DNA of 64,000 nt from Thermosipho sp. (in: thermotogales) (GTDB lineage Bacteria > Thermotogota > Thermotogae > Thermotogales > Fervidobacteriaceae), in the NCBI GenBank assembly GCA_017656335.1, contig JACDOA010000001.1, positions 124,001 through 188,000 on the forward strand. The letters are read 5' to 3'. The notes beneath the pieces were generated by a model that worked only from the letters and a program-made list of their open reading frames with translations, was not told where the DNA came from and did no database searches. A program made the position numbers and the translations under genes. Of the stretch, positions 28,206 to 37,016 are shown piece by piece (the first letter of the stretch is position 1; every line of letters begins with the position of its first letter).

Positions 28206-29174
28206 GTGAAAATTGGAATTGTTGGTGCGACTGGAGAAGTTGGAAGAACTATGATTAAAGTTCTTGAAGAATTCAAAATACCCGTTAAAAAATTAAGACT
28301 TTTTGCTTCAAAAAAGTCTTCTGGAAAAACCTTGATTTTTAATAATACAAAAATCATAATCGAAGAATTAACCGAAAATACAATGAAAGAAAAATATGAC
28401 TTTTTATTATTTTCAGCTGGTTCAAATATTTCAAAAACATTTGCTCCAATTGCCGCAAAGTATGGAAATATAGTAATAGATAATTCATCAGCTTTTAGAA
28501 TGGAAGAGGATATTCCATTAGTTGTTCCTGAAATAAATGGAAATATAGTAAAAAATTACCAAGGAATAATCGCAAATCCTAATTGTTCAACCATTCAAAT
28601 GGTCTTGTCATTATACAAAGTTCACGAACAATTTGGAATTGATGAAATTTTCGTTTCAACATATCAAGCCGTTTCTGGAGCAGGTCATAAAGCAATTGCT
28701 GAACTTCAAAAGCAAATAAATGGGGAAAATATTACTTCTGTTTTTCCTAAACCTATTGCTCATAATGTTATACCACTTATAGGAGACACAACTACAGATG
28801 GATTTACCACTGAAGAACACAAAATGATTAATGAAACTCGAAAAATTTTAAATGACTATTCAATAAATGTTTATCCTACAACAGTAAGAGTTCCGGTTTT
28901 TTATGGACATTCCGAATCAATCGTAGTTAAAACAAAAATTCCTTTTAATGAGATTTCAAACGTCGAAAAAGCTATAAGAAAATCTAAAGATGTAATTCTT
29001 AAAAACGAAGTTATAACTCCTATAGAAATTGCTGGAAGTGATTATGTTTATGTATCAAGACTAAGAAAAATAGACGAAACTCGATTTGCACTTTGGAATG
29101 TTGCAGACAATATTCGTGTTGGAGCTGCAACAAATGCAATTAGGATTTTAATGTTAAAGGTGGGATTGCTATGA
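28206..29174 (+). CDS. asd: Aspartate-semialdehyde dehydrogenase
   Basis: It reduces aspartyl phosphate to aspartate semialdehyde with NADPH. The 322 residues show the Rossmann start KIGIVGATGEVGRTM, the NPNCSTIQM catalytic Cys near residue 125, QAVSGAGHKA near 155, and a VPVFYGHSESI region near 232 with the substrate His. I chose the GTG at 28206 with AGGAGGTGA upstream; in-frame codons further upstream fall inside the terminator. It is the first gene of the riboswitch-controlled operon and overlaps dapF by 4 bases. Confidence 0.95.
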   Translation: MKIGIVGATGEVGRTMIKVLEEFKIPVKKLRLFASKKSSGKTLIFNNTKIIIEELTENTMKEKYDFLLFSAGSNISKTFAPIAAKYGNIVIDNSSAFRMEEDIPLVVPEINGNIVKNYQGIIANPNCSTIQMVLSLYKVHEQFGIDEIFVSTYQAVSGAGHKAIAELQKQINGENITSVFPKPIAHNVIPLIGDTTTDGFTTEEHKMINETRKILNDYSINVYPTTVRVPVFYGHSESIVVKTKIPFNEISNVEKAIRKSKDVILKNEVITPIEIAGSDYVYVSRLRKIDETRFALWNVADNIRVGAATNAIRILMLKVGLL

Positions 29175-29884
29175 AAATAGAAAAATTTACTGCTACAGGA
29201 AATTCCTTTATAGTTTGTGATATAACAAACACTTATTTAAGTGATAAAGAAAAAAGCGAATTTGTGATTAAGAATTCACAGAATAGAGATGGAGTTATTT
29301 TTGTTGAAAAGAAAAATAAAGGATTCTTTATGGATTATTTTAATAAAGATGGAAAAAGGGCCGCATTTTGTGGAAACGGAGCTAGAACATTTTTGTTTTA
29401 TTTAAAAATTAAAGGATATGTTCAAGAGAAAATAGTGAAATTTAACACTTACGTAGGTGAAATTTTTGGAAGATTAACTGAAAACGGTGTAATGATAAAA
29501 ATGCCTAAACCTACTTACCCAAAAAAAATATCTTTTGACTACTATGAAGGATTTTATCTTACTGTAGGAGTACCTCATTTTGTAATTTTTGTTGATAACA
29601 TTGATTCTATAAATGTCAACAGAATTGGTAAAAATTTAAGAAATAAGTTAGATAGCAATGTTAATTTTGTTCAAATCCTAAATGCAAAAACTTTAAAAAT
29701 TAGAACTTTTGAAAGAGGGGTTGAATCTGAAACGCTTGCTTGTGGAAGTGGTACTACGGCAAGTGCATATGTTTTCAATAAAAATCAGAACGAAAAAATT
29801 GAAGTTAGAGCGCGCGGCGGAATTTTGTTCGTTCATTTTTTAAATGATGGAATTTATTTAGAAGGAGGGGTTCAAAATGTTTGA
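29171..29884 (+). CDS. dapF: Diaminopimelate epimerase
   Basis: It converts LL- to meso-diaminopimelate. The 237 residues are short for the family (about 270) but the two catalytic thiols are present: FCGNGARTF near residue 67, and LACGSGTTASAY near 195, with ERGVESET just before. The start KIEKFTATGNSFIVCD fits the family. ATGA overlap with asd at the 5' end and an 8-base overlap with dapA at the 3' end show tight coupling. Confidence 0.93.
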   Translation: MKIEKFTATGNSFIVCDITNTYLSDKEKSEFVIKNSQNRDGVIFVEKKNKGFFMDYFNKDGKRAAFCGNGARTFLFYLKIKGYVQEKIVKFNTYVGEIFGRLTENGVMIKMPKPTYPKKISFDYYEGFYLTVGVPHFVIFVDNIDSINVNRIGKNLRNKLDSNVNFVQILNAKTLKIRTFERGVESETLACGSGTTASAYVFNKNQNEKIEVRARGGILFVHFLNDGIYLEGGVQNV

Positions 29885-30758
29885 AGGGATAGGAACTGCT
29901 ATTGTCACACCATTTAGAAATGGAGAATTAGATATAGAATCATATGAAAAGCTATTAAAATTTCAAGTAGATAATCATATTAATGCTATTATTGTTTTGG
30001 GCACAACTGGTGAAGCTCCAAATGTATCTATAGAAGAAAGAAGTTTATTAATAACAAAGGCAAAGGAAATTTGTGGTGAAAAAGTTCAAATTATAGTAGG
30101 AGCAGGTTCCAATGGTTTAAGCCATACAATGGAATTAGTTAAAAATGCTGAACAAAATGGTGCTGATGGACTATTAATTGTTACACCTTACTATAACAAA
30201 CCGACTCAGAAAGGTTTATACGAATATTACAAATACATTTCTGAACACACAAATTTAGAAATAATAGTTTATAATGTACCGAGTAGAACAGGTGTAAATA
30301 TCCTACCTGAAACTGTTTATAAAATTGCTAGTGATTGCAAGAACGTAAAGGCTTTAAAAGAAGCAAATTCTTCTTTTGAACAGATTAATAAAGACTTATT
30401 ATTACTTAAAACAATAAAGGATTTTAAAGTTTTTTCAGGAAATGATGATACTGCATTTCAACTTCTTGTTAGTGGTGGTGATGGCGTAATATCAGTAGCT
30501 TCTAATGTTATTCCTTGGCAAATGGTTCAAATGTTCAAAGCAATTAAAAATGGAAAGATTGAGGAAGCAAGAAAAATCCACTTCTCGTATTACCAACTTT
30601 TCAAGAATTTATTCGTTGAAACAAATCCTATCCCTGTAAAGGCAGCTTTATATTTGATGGGATTTATCAATAATGACTTAAGACTTCCATTGATCCCTGC
30701 TTCAGAATCAACTCTTAAAATTCTTAATGAAACACTTAAAGGATGTGGAATTATATGA
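29877..30758 (+). CDS. dapA: 4-hydroxy-tetrahydrodipicolinate synthase
   Basis: It condenses pyruvate with aspartate semialdehyde, the committed step to diaminopimelate and lysine. The 293-residue TIM barrel has [14 protein letters not shown] (near 43), the Tyr in YNVPSRTG (near 134), and the Schiff-base Lys in VKALKEAN (near 161). GGAGGGG precedes the ATG within the end of dapF. Lysine feedback at enzyme level is common in the family; here transcription is already lysine-sensitive. Confidence 0.96.
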   Translation: MFEGIGTAIVTPFRNGELDIESYEKLLKFQVDNHINAIIVLGTTGEAPNVSIEERSLLITKAKEICGEKVQIIVGAGSNGLSHTMELVKNAEQNGADGLLIVTPYYNKPTQKGLYEYYKYISEHTNLEIIVYNVPSRTGVNILPETVYKIASDCKNVKALKEANSSFEQINKDLLLLKTIKDFKVFSGNDDTAFQLLVSGGDGVISVASNVIPWQMVQMFKAIKNGKIEEARKIHFSYYQLFKNLFVETNPIPVKAALYLMGFINNDLRLPLIPASESTLKILNETLKGCGII

Positions 30759-31408
30759 AATTTGGTGTGGTTGGATATAAAGGAAGAATAGGTAAATTAA
30801 TTTTAGATGTTTTCACCACTGATAATCATGTTCCTGTCTTGTTAGTTGACAAAGATGAAATAATTGAAAAAGACTCACCAGATGTGATTGTTGATTTTTC
30901 TACTCCAGATGCTTTAAAGATAACAAAAACCTTATGTGAAAAGCATCAAAGTAAACTCGTGATTGGAACCACTGCGCTTAACAAAGAACATTTTAAATTA
31001 CTAGAAAATCTATCTAAAAATTTTGCAATAGTACAATCATTTAATTTTTCAATTGGAATTAATATACTTCTGGATGTCTTAGAAAAAATAAACAATATTT
31101 TTAAAGATTGGGACTGTGAAATAACTGAAATACATCACTCAAAGAAAAAAGATAAACCTTCTGGAACCGCCATATTATTAAAAGAAGCAATAAATAGAGA
31201 TTTAGAAATTCATTCTTTAAGATTAGGTGGAATTCCGGGAGATCATTCAATCCTTTTTTCTAATGAAGGAGAACTTATAGAAATAAAACATAGAGCTATA
31301 TCTAGAAAGGTTTTCGCTATTGGAGCATTAAAAGCTGCTAAGTTCATATTAAAAAAACAAAATGGATTCTTTACTTTTAAAGATATTATTAAGGAGGAAT
31401 TACAATGA
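30755..31408 (+). CDS. dapB: 4-hydroxy-tetrahydrodipicolinate reductase
   Basis: It reduces the DapA product with NAD(P)H. The 217 residues represent the short Thermotoga-type form. Seen: [16 protein letters not shown] (cofactor loop), VDFSTPDAL near 50, VIGTTAL near 75, the E[13 protein letters not shown] block near 130-140 ([15 protein letters not shown]), which holds the catalytic His and Lys. The ATG at 30755 overlaps the dapA stop (ATGA). An in-frame GTG four codons earlier is less likely. Confidence 0.95.
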   Translation: MKFGVVGYKGRIGKLILDVFTTDNHVPVLLVDKDEIIEKDSPDVIVDFSTPDALKITKTLCEKHQSKLVIGTTALNKEHFKLLENLSKNFAIVQSFNFSIGINILLDVLEKINNIFKDWDCEITEIHHSKKKDKPSGTAILLKEAINRDLEIHSLRLGGIPGDHSILFSNEGELIEIKHRAISRKVFAIGALKAAKFILKKQNGFFTFKDIIKEELQ

Positions 31409-32106
31409 ATACACAAGAGATAATTGATTTAATAGCCACCTCAAAAAAGAAAACTTTAACAGTAGCATATGTACAAGGAAAACTTAAAAAGTTAGATTTT
31501 AAACTCTTGGAATTTTTTGGAAATGATACTTTTGGAATTATATTTGGTGAATATAATGAAATAGTCGAATTTCTTAAAAAAAATACAGAAAACATTGAAA
31601 AATATAAACTTGAAATCAAAGCTAGAAACTCTGCAATTTCATTAGCAGATTTAAGCAAATACAACGCAAGAATTGAACCTGGTGCAATAATAAGAGATTT
31701 AGTTGAAATAGGTGATGGTGCTGTAATAATGATGGGAGCTGTTATTAATATTGGTGCCAAAATAGGGGAAGGAACTATGATTGATATGAATGCTGTAATT
31801 GGAGGTCGAGCAATAATTGGAAAAAACTGTCATATTGGTGCAGGAGCAGTTGTAGCAGGAGTAATAGAACCACCAAGTGCTCAACCAGTAGTTATTGAAG
31901 ATAACGTAATGGTTGGTGCAAATGCAGTTATCCTGGAAGGCGTTCGTGTTGGAAAAAATAGTGTAATAGCTGCAGGTGCAGTCGTTATTGATGATGTTCC
32001 TACACATTCTGTAGTTGCCGGAGTTCCGGGAAAAATTATAAAACAAGTTGATGAAAAAACAAAACAAAAAACTCAAATTGTAGAAGGATTACGAAAATTG
32101 AGGTGA
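31405..32106 (+). CDS. dapH: Tetrahydrodipicolinate N-acetyltransferase
   Basis: It acetylates tetrahydrodipicolinate, committing the cell to the acetylase branch of diaminopimelate synthesis. The 233 residues have an N-terminal alpha/beta cap, then hexapeptide repeats of a left-handed beta-helix (about 95-200: [37 protein letters not shown] and so on), with the family motif [20 protein letters not shown]. It is the acetyl-CoA type rather than the succinyl-CoA DapD, judged from length and this motif. AAGGAGG precedes the ATG, with a 4-base overlap with dapB. Confidence 0.94.
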   Translation: MNTQEIIDLIATSKKKTLTVAYVQGKLKKLDFKLLEFFGNDTFGIIFGEYNEIVEFLKKNTENIEKYKLEIKARNSAISLADLSKYNARIEPGAIIRDLVEIGDGAVIMMGAVINIGAKIGEGTMIDMNAVIGGRAIIGKNCHIGAGAVVAGVIEPPSAQPVVIEDNVMVGANAVILEGVRVGKNSVIAAGAVVIDDVPTHSVVAGVPGKIIKQVDEKTKQKTQIVEGLRKLR

Positions 32107-32110
32107 TTAA

Positions 32111-33310
32111 ATGATCGTAGTTCAAAAATATGGTGGTTCATCTATTGCTGATAAAGAGCGAATCCTCAATGTTGCAAATAAAATAAAAAAAAGAATAGAA
32201 AAAGGTGATAAAGTAGTTGTAATAGTTTCTGCAATGGGAAACACTACAGATAATCTCATTCGACTAGCAAAATCACTTAGTAAAAATCCTCATCCAAGAG
32301 AAATGGATATGCTTTTGACAACAGGAGAGCAAATATCAATTGCGCTGTTATCAATTGCTCTTATTGATTTAGGAATAAAAGCAAAATCTTTTAATGCTTT
32401 TCAATTAAATATTAAAACAACTCATGATTTCACAAAGGCAAGAATAAAAGATATAGATTCTAATAAAATTTTAAAAGAGCTGGAGTTAAATTCGGTTGTA
32501 ATTGTTGCAGGGTTTCAAGGTGTAACTGAAAATGGAGATTTAACAACTCTTGGTCGCGGAGGATCAGATACAACTGCTGTAGCAATTGCAGCAAAATTAG
32601 GTTCACACTGTGAAATTTACAGTGATGTTGATGGAATTTACACCAGTGATCCCAGAATTATTCCAAATGCTAAAAAACTAAAATATATTACATACGATGA
32701 CGCTCTTGAACTTTCTTCACTTGGTGCAAAAGTTCTTCATTCGCGTTCTGTTGAACTAGCAAAAAAATACAATGTAAAACTATACTGTGCTTCTAGTTTT
32801 TCTGAAAAGGAGGGAACCTGGGTGATTGATAAATTACCTGAATGGTTGGAACAACCTGTCGTTTCTGGCGCAACAATTGAAAAAGATCAGGTGAAAATTA
32901 CTTTAAATAATCTTCCAAAAGATAATAAAGTAATTGAAAAAATATTTGAAATACTTAGTGATAAAAAAATAAACATAGATATGATTTCGATGATTACAAG
33001 CAACAAAAATATTCATCTATCATTTTCAGTATTGAATGATCTAAGAAAAACAATTGAAGAATCAATAAAAACAATAGATTCTTCAATTGATATCTCTTAT
33101 GAGGGTATGTTTGATAAAGTTTCAATAGTTGGAGTAGGCATGAAATCAAGTCCTGGAGTTGCTGCAAGATTTTTTAAAGTTCTTACTGATAATGGTATAA
33201 TTCCAGAACTGGTTACAACATCTGAAATAAAAATTTCTGTTTTGGTTTCCAAAAAAAATTCAGAAAAACTATTGAAAAAATTAGTAGATGAATTTTCTTT
33301 AGGAGGATGA
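32111..33310 (+). CDS. lysC: Aspartate kinase
   Basis: It phosphorylates aspartate, the first step of the pathway. The 399 residues have the kinase domain (VQKYGGSSIADKERI start, TTGEQISIALLS near 76, GRGGSDTTAVAIAAKLGS near 150, DVDGIYTSDPRI near 174) and a C-terminal pair of ACT domains (about 262-395) that normally bind lysine or threonine. GAGGTGA precedes the ATG, 4 bases after dapH. It therefore may have both RNA-level and allosteric control. Confidence 0.95.
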   Translation: MIVVQKYGGSSIADKERILNVANKIKKRIEKGDKVVVIVSAMGNTTDNLIRLAKSLSKNPHPREMDMLLTTGEQISIALLSIALIDLGIKAKSFNAFQLNIKTTHDFTKARIKDIDSNKILKELELNSVVIVAGFQGVTENGDLTTLGRGGSDTTAVAIAAKLGSHCEIYSDVDGIYTSDPRIIPNAKKLKYITYDDALELSSLGAKVLHSRSVELAKKYNVKLYCASSFSEKEGTWVIDKLPEWLEQPVVSGATIEKDQVKITLNNLPKDNKVIEKIFEILSDKKINIDMISMITSNKNIHLSFSVLNDLRKTIEESIKTIDSSIDISYEGMFDKVSIVGVGMKSSPGVAARFFKVLTDNGIIPELVTTSEIKISVLVSKKNSEKLLKKLVDEFSLGG

Positions 33311-33314
33311 AAAT

Positions 33315-34463
33315 ATGTCTTTATCGAACACTTATAAAAGGATACCATTAAAAATTAAAAGAGCAAAAGGTGTTTGGATAATCGATGAAAATGACGAGAA
33401 ATACTTAGATACTTTTTCGGGTATTGGAGTACTTTCATTTGGACATTGTGATGAGAAAATCAATGAGGCGATCTCAGAACAAATTAAAAAATACACTCAT
33501 ATTTCTAATTTTTTTGTGGATCAAAATGCCATAGAGGTTGCCAAAAGACTAATTGAGGAAACTGGAAAAGATGGATCTGTTTTTTTTGCAAATTCTGGAA
33601 CTGAAGCTAATGAAGCCGTTTTAAAAGCAATAAAGAAAATTAAAAAAGGGTATATTGTATCTTTTGAAAACAATTTTCATGGAAGAACCTTGGGTTCACT
33701 TTCTATAACAGGCTTTTCAAATTTAAAAAAAGAATTTGAACCATTACTTCCAAATGTTGTCTTTCTACCTTTTAATGACCCTAAAAAACTTAAAAGCTTT
33801 ATAGAGTCTGAAAGAGAAAATATTTCTACAATTTTTGTAGAATGTGTTCATGGAAGTGGTGGATTAGATATAGTAAGTAAAGAATTTATAGAAATAATAA
33901 ATCATTACAAAAATGTATATAACTATATTGTTGTTGCAGATGAGGTTCAAGCAGGATTAGGAAGAACAGGGAAATTCTATTCTTATCTTAATTTTGATTT
34001 GGATGTTGATATAGTAACTGTCGCAAAATCCCTTGGAGGAGGTCTTCCATTATCTGCAGCAGTTTTCACTGGAAAACACAAAAATGTTTTTACAATTGGT
34101 GAACATGGCTCCACATTTGCTCCAAATCCTGTTTCACTTGCTGCTAGTAAAACTGTTCTCGATAGATTAAATAAATACTTTTTGAATAGTGTTAAAGAAA
34201 AAGGAAATTATTTAAGAAATGAATTATCAAAATTAAAAGAAAAATATTCAATTGTAAAACAGATTAAAGGGCTTGGATTAATGGTTGGAATTGAATTGGA
34301 TATAAAACAATCAGATAAAATAATAGAATTTGGCTTACATGAAAGAATTTTATTAAATATAGTTAAAGGAAATATCATCAGATTACTTCCAGCGCTCAAT
34401 ATTAAATTTGAAGAAATCAATGAACTTCTCAATAGGCTTGAAAAGGTTATTAAAAAAATTTAA
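33315..34463 (+). CDS. ArgD-like aminotransferase, probably N-acetyl-diaminopimelate aminotransferase
   Basis: A class III PLP aminotransferase of 382 residues. Seen: FSGIGVLSFGH near 34, FANSGTEANEAVLKA near 91-105 (PLP phosphate loop), FHGRTLGSLS near 121, VVADEVQAGLGRTG near 206-219, and the Schiff-base Lys238 in VAKSLGGGLPL. Sequence alone resembles acetylornithine aminotransferase. Its position as last gene of the lysine operon, four bases after lysC, argues that the substrate is N-acetyl-L-2-amino-6-oxopimelate; it may also serve arginine synthesis. Confidence 0.88.
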   Translation: MSLSNTYKRIPLKIKRAKGVWIIDENDEKYLDTFSGIGVLSFGHCDEKINEAISEQIKKYTHISNFFVDQNAIEVAKRLIEETGKDGSVFFANSGTEANEAVLKAIKKIKKGYIVSFENNFHGRTLGSLSITGFSNLKKEFEPLLPNVVFLPFNDPKKLKSFIESERENISTIFVECVHGSGGLDIVSKEFIEIINHYKNVYNYIVVADEVQAGLGRTGKFYSYLNFDLDVDIVTVAKSLGGGLPLSAAVFTGKHKNVFTIGEHGSTFAPNPVSLAASKTVLDRLNKYFLNSVKEKGNYLRNELSKLKEKYSIVKQIKGLGLMVGIELDIKQSDKIIEFGLHERILLNIVKGNIIRLLPALNIKFEEINELLNRLEKVIKKI

Positions 34464-34520
34464 TATTTTTGTGATTTTTATGATAAAATAAAGTTATACA
34501 AAATGTATTCGGGTGAAAAA

Positions 34521-35207
34521 ATGTATTATTGTTTTGGTGATAGTATTACTGAAGGCAAACCAGGAGTATCTTACGTTAAATATTTAGGAAAAATTTTTTA
34601 TAATTTAGGGAGAGGTGGAGATACTGTAATTAATCTTACATCTAGACTGAAAAAAATCATGTTAAATCATCCTATTGAAAGGTTAGTTATCCAAATTGGT
34701 ACAAATGACATACTTTTACCATTTTTATTTAACTACTCACCGGCATGGCAAAAAACTATTAAAAAAATTATTTCTACCGGAAGAATCCCTTCCAAAAATA
34801 AAGAAAAGTTTGAAAAAAATTATAATACCCTACTAGAGCTTTTAAATGGAAGAAAAGTTATAATTGTTAATATACCTTGTATTGGCGAAAACAAAAATAG
34901 TAAACTTAATAAGAAAGTTGATGAATATAACGCTATTATCAAAAAATTGTGTGAAGAACACTCATTAAAATTAGTAGATTTTAATTCTTGGCAAAAAAGT
35001 CAAATAAAAAACAGAAACAATAAATATTTTATTTCAAAAAATCCTTTTAAAATGATTTTAGATTCTTTTTTTGTTAGAACACCCCATATTTCAATTTCAG
35101 TAAGCAAAAAAAGAAATCTCATTACAACAATCGATGGGGTTCACCTAAATGATTTTGGTGCCAAAAAATTAGCCGAATTAGTTAAAGAAAAAATATACGC
35201 CAACTGA
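34521..35207 (+). CDS. SGNH/GDSL-family hydrolase
   Basis: A 228-residue esterase-like protein with no signal peptide, so probably cytoplasmic. Blocks: FGDSITEG with nucleophile Ser8, NLGRGGDT near 28-34 (block II Gly), QIGTNDILL near 58-66 (block III Asn), and IDGVHLNDFG near the C-terminus (Asp/His of block V). All four SGNH residues are present. An inserted helical stretch (about 70-100) follows block III. The ATG at 34521 has GGGTGA upstream; an in-frame ATG at 34503 has none. The substrate is unknown (acyl ester, acetylated sugar or lysophospholipid are options). Confidence 0.85.
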   Translation: MYYCFGDSITEGKPGVSYVKYLGKIFYNLGRGGDTVINLTSRLKKIMLNHPIERLVIQIGTNDILLPFLFNYSPAWQKTIKKIISTGRIPSKNKEKFEKNYNTLLELLNGRKVIIVNIPCIGENKNSKLNKKVDEYNAIIKKLCEEHSLKLVDFNSWQKSQIKNRNNKYFISKNPFKMILDSFFVRTPHISISVSKKRNLITTIDGVHLNDFGAKKLAELVKEKIYAN

Positions 35208-35868
35208 AATACGAACTTTTTCGATTATTTGTTATACAATAAAGAGATTATTTTCACTGAATTATTAAATTACTTAACCATTATTTTCTTTACCTTTCTA
35301 TTTTCGATAGTATTAGGCGTCAGGTTAGATTTTTAGTTTCAAATATACTAAAATGGAAAACATTATTTTAAACTTAGCTAATACCTTTAAGACTTTTCCA
35401 AACCCTACCTTTTTTGAAATTATAGTTATAATTCTTGCTTCTTTCCAAATGGGTTGAGGTAAACCTCCTGTTATTATTACGTAAAATTTTTCTGCTGCTA
35501 ATTCTGCTAAACTGATTTATCTATTTTGTTTATTTGATAGATGCAAAACAATAGCGTTTATAATGAAGAAAAAAACTTCTCTTCAATATATAATCCTGCT
35601 ATACTAGTTAGAGGAGTAATTAAAAAAAATCCTGAAATTCAGAGATACTAAACTTCAAATTTTTTACTTAAATAAAATTATCATCATTAGATTGAGTCAT
35701 CTTGTAGACATTAAGGCCCTAAATGGAAATAGTAGCTAAAATTTATTTTTAATTAATAAAAACAAACTTATACTTATTTAGTATTCGATTTTAAATCATG
35801 CATTTTTAGAGCTTTTTCTGTGATATACTTATTATTGAATAATAAACTTAATTAAGGAGGAATAAAAA
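35208..35868. other. 660-base gap with no intact gene
   Basis: The longest non-coding stretch of the window. It is AT-rich, with no tRNA, no riboswitch and no strong hairpin. The - strand holds short protein-like runs in different frames broken by stops (see the pseudogene entry). The last 50 bases carry the ribosome site AAGGAGG and probably the promoter of the DegT aminotransferase gene at 35869. Confidence 0.7.
35325..35638 (-). pseudogene. Decayed remnant of an unidentified protein gene
   Basis: Two protein-like segments lie on the - strand in different frames. At 35638-35561 a hydrophobic run contains GFFLITPLTSIAGLYIEEKF before a stop. At 35516-35328 there are 63 open codons with a soluble-looking composition, including ELAAEKFYVIITGGLPQPIW and SKKVGFGKVLKVL, but no start codon with a ribosome site. 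The high share of small, well-mixed residues is unlike random AT-rich DNA. I do not recognise the family. It could also be chance, so confidence is low. Confidence 0.35.
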
Positions 35869-37005
35869 ATGAAAATTCCCCTTTCTGATTCATATATCGA
35901 TAAAGATGATATTAATGAAGTAATAAAAGTATTAAAAAATAAAAGATTAGCTTTAGGACCTTATTTAGAAAAATTTGAAAACATTGTGGCTAATTACATT
36001 GGTACTAAATATGCAATAGCAGTTAATAGCGGAACTTCTGCTTTGCATTTGATACTAAAATCCTTATCTTTTCAAGAAAATGATATTTTACTTGTTCCTT
36101 CTTTTACTTTTATTGCATCAGCTAATGTAGCGCTTTTTGAAAGAGGAATTCCGGTATTTATTGATATTGAAGATGATACATGTAATATGGATCCTGATGC
36201 CTTGGATTATTTTTTAGAAAAAGTATTTTCAGGCAAAACCGCATACAATCCTAAAAAGGTAAAATTCTTAATGGCGGTAGATATTTTTGGACATCCTTTA
36301 AATTGGGAAAGATTTTTAAAAATTTCAGAAAAGTATAATTTAAAAATCATAGAAGACTCATGTGAAGCTTTAGGTAGCGAATATAAGGACAAAAAATGTG
36401 GTTCTTTTGGTGTAGCTGGTGCTTTTGCATTCTATCCTAATAAACAAATAACTACTGGAGAGGGTGGAATAATAGTTACAAACGATGAAAAAATAGCTAA
36501 TCTTTCAAAAGCAATGCGAAACCAAGGAAGAACAGGAAGTGGTTGGCTTTCACATGAAGTGATTGGCTTTAATTATAGATTAGATGAAATATCAGCTGCT
36601 CTTGGATTTTCGCAAATGAAAAAAATTGACTTAATAATAGAAAAAAGAAATAATGTTGCAAAATATTACAATAAAATACTCAATTTTGTTGAAACACCTG
36701 TTGTAAAAAAGTATGTTTCAAAAATGTCCTGGTTTATATACGTAATAAAACTACCAGAGAATGCCAATAGAGGAAAAATAATTAAATTTTTACATGAAAA
36801 TTCAATTGAAACCAGGGATTATTTTGCTCCAGTTCATTTGCAACCATTATATAAAGAACTAGGTTGGAAAGAGGGAATGCTACCTAAAACAGAAAAAATT
36901 TCTAAAAGAACTTTAGCACTTCCCTTCTTTACTGATTTAAAGCCCGAACAACAAGATTATATAGCCTTTTACTTAAAAAAGGCATTAGAATTATTCACCG
37001 CTTGA
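35869..37005 (+). CDS. DegT/DnrJ/EryC1/StrS-family aminotransferase
   Basis: A PLP-dependent sugar aminotransferase (or dehydratase) of 378 residues. Seen: PLSDSYIDKDDINEV at the start, AVNSGTSALHLIL near 46-58 (PLP phosphate), EDSCEALGSEYK near 164, and the Lys of FYPNKQITTGEGGIIV near 190. In other bacteria such enzymes aminate nucleotide-linked keto sugars for glycans or lipopolysaccharide-like molecules. No sugar nucleotide enzymes are adjacent, so the substrate is open. AAGGAGG precedes the ATG. Its stop is 12 bases before the lnt start. Confidence 0.92.
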   Translation: MKIPLSDSYIDKDDINEVIKVLKNKRLALGPYLEKFENIVANYIGTKYAIAVNSGTSALHLILKSLSFQENDILLVPSFTFIASANVALFERGIPVFIDIEDDTCNMDPDALDYFLEKVFSGKTAYNPKKVKFLMAVDIFGHPLNWERFLKISEKYNLKIIEDSCEALGSEYKDKKCGSFGVAGAFAFYPNKQITTGEGGIIVTNDEKIANLSKAMRNQGRTGSGWLSHEVIGFNYRLDEISAALGFSQMKKIDLIIEKRNNVAKYYNKILNFVETPVVKKYVSKMSWFIYVIKLPENANRGKIIKFLHENSIETRDYFAPVHLQPLYKELGWKEGMLPKTEKISKRTLALPFFTDLKPEQQDYIAFYLKKALELFTA

Positions 37006-37016
37006 GAGGCGATAAT

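Noticed and set aside
31699-32076. 125-codon - strand frame opposite dapH, rich in Tyr/Asn/Ser/Cys
   Set aside because: It is the reverse of hexapeptide repeats (GTN-rich codons) and has no start signal; an artefact of the repeat.
35331-35868. A small structured RNA (6S, RNase P, tmRNA) in the long gap
   Set aside because: The region is too AT-rich and shows no long-range paired elements or conserved RNA motifs that I can recognise.
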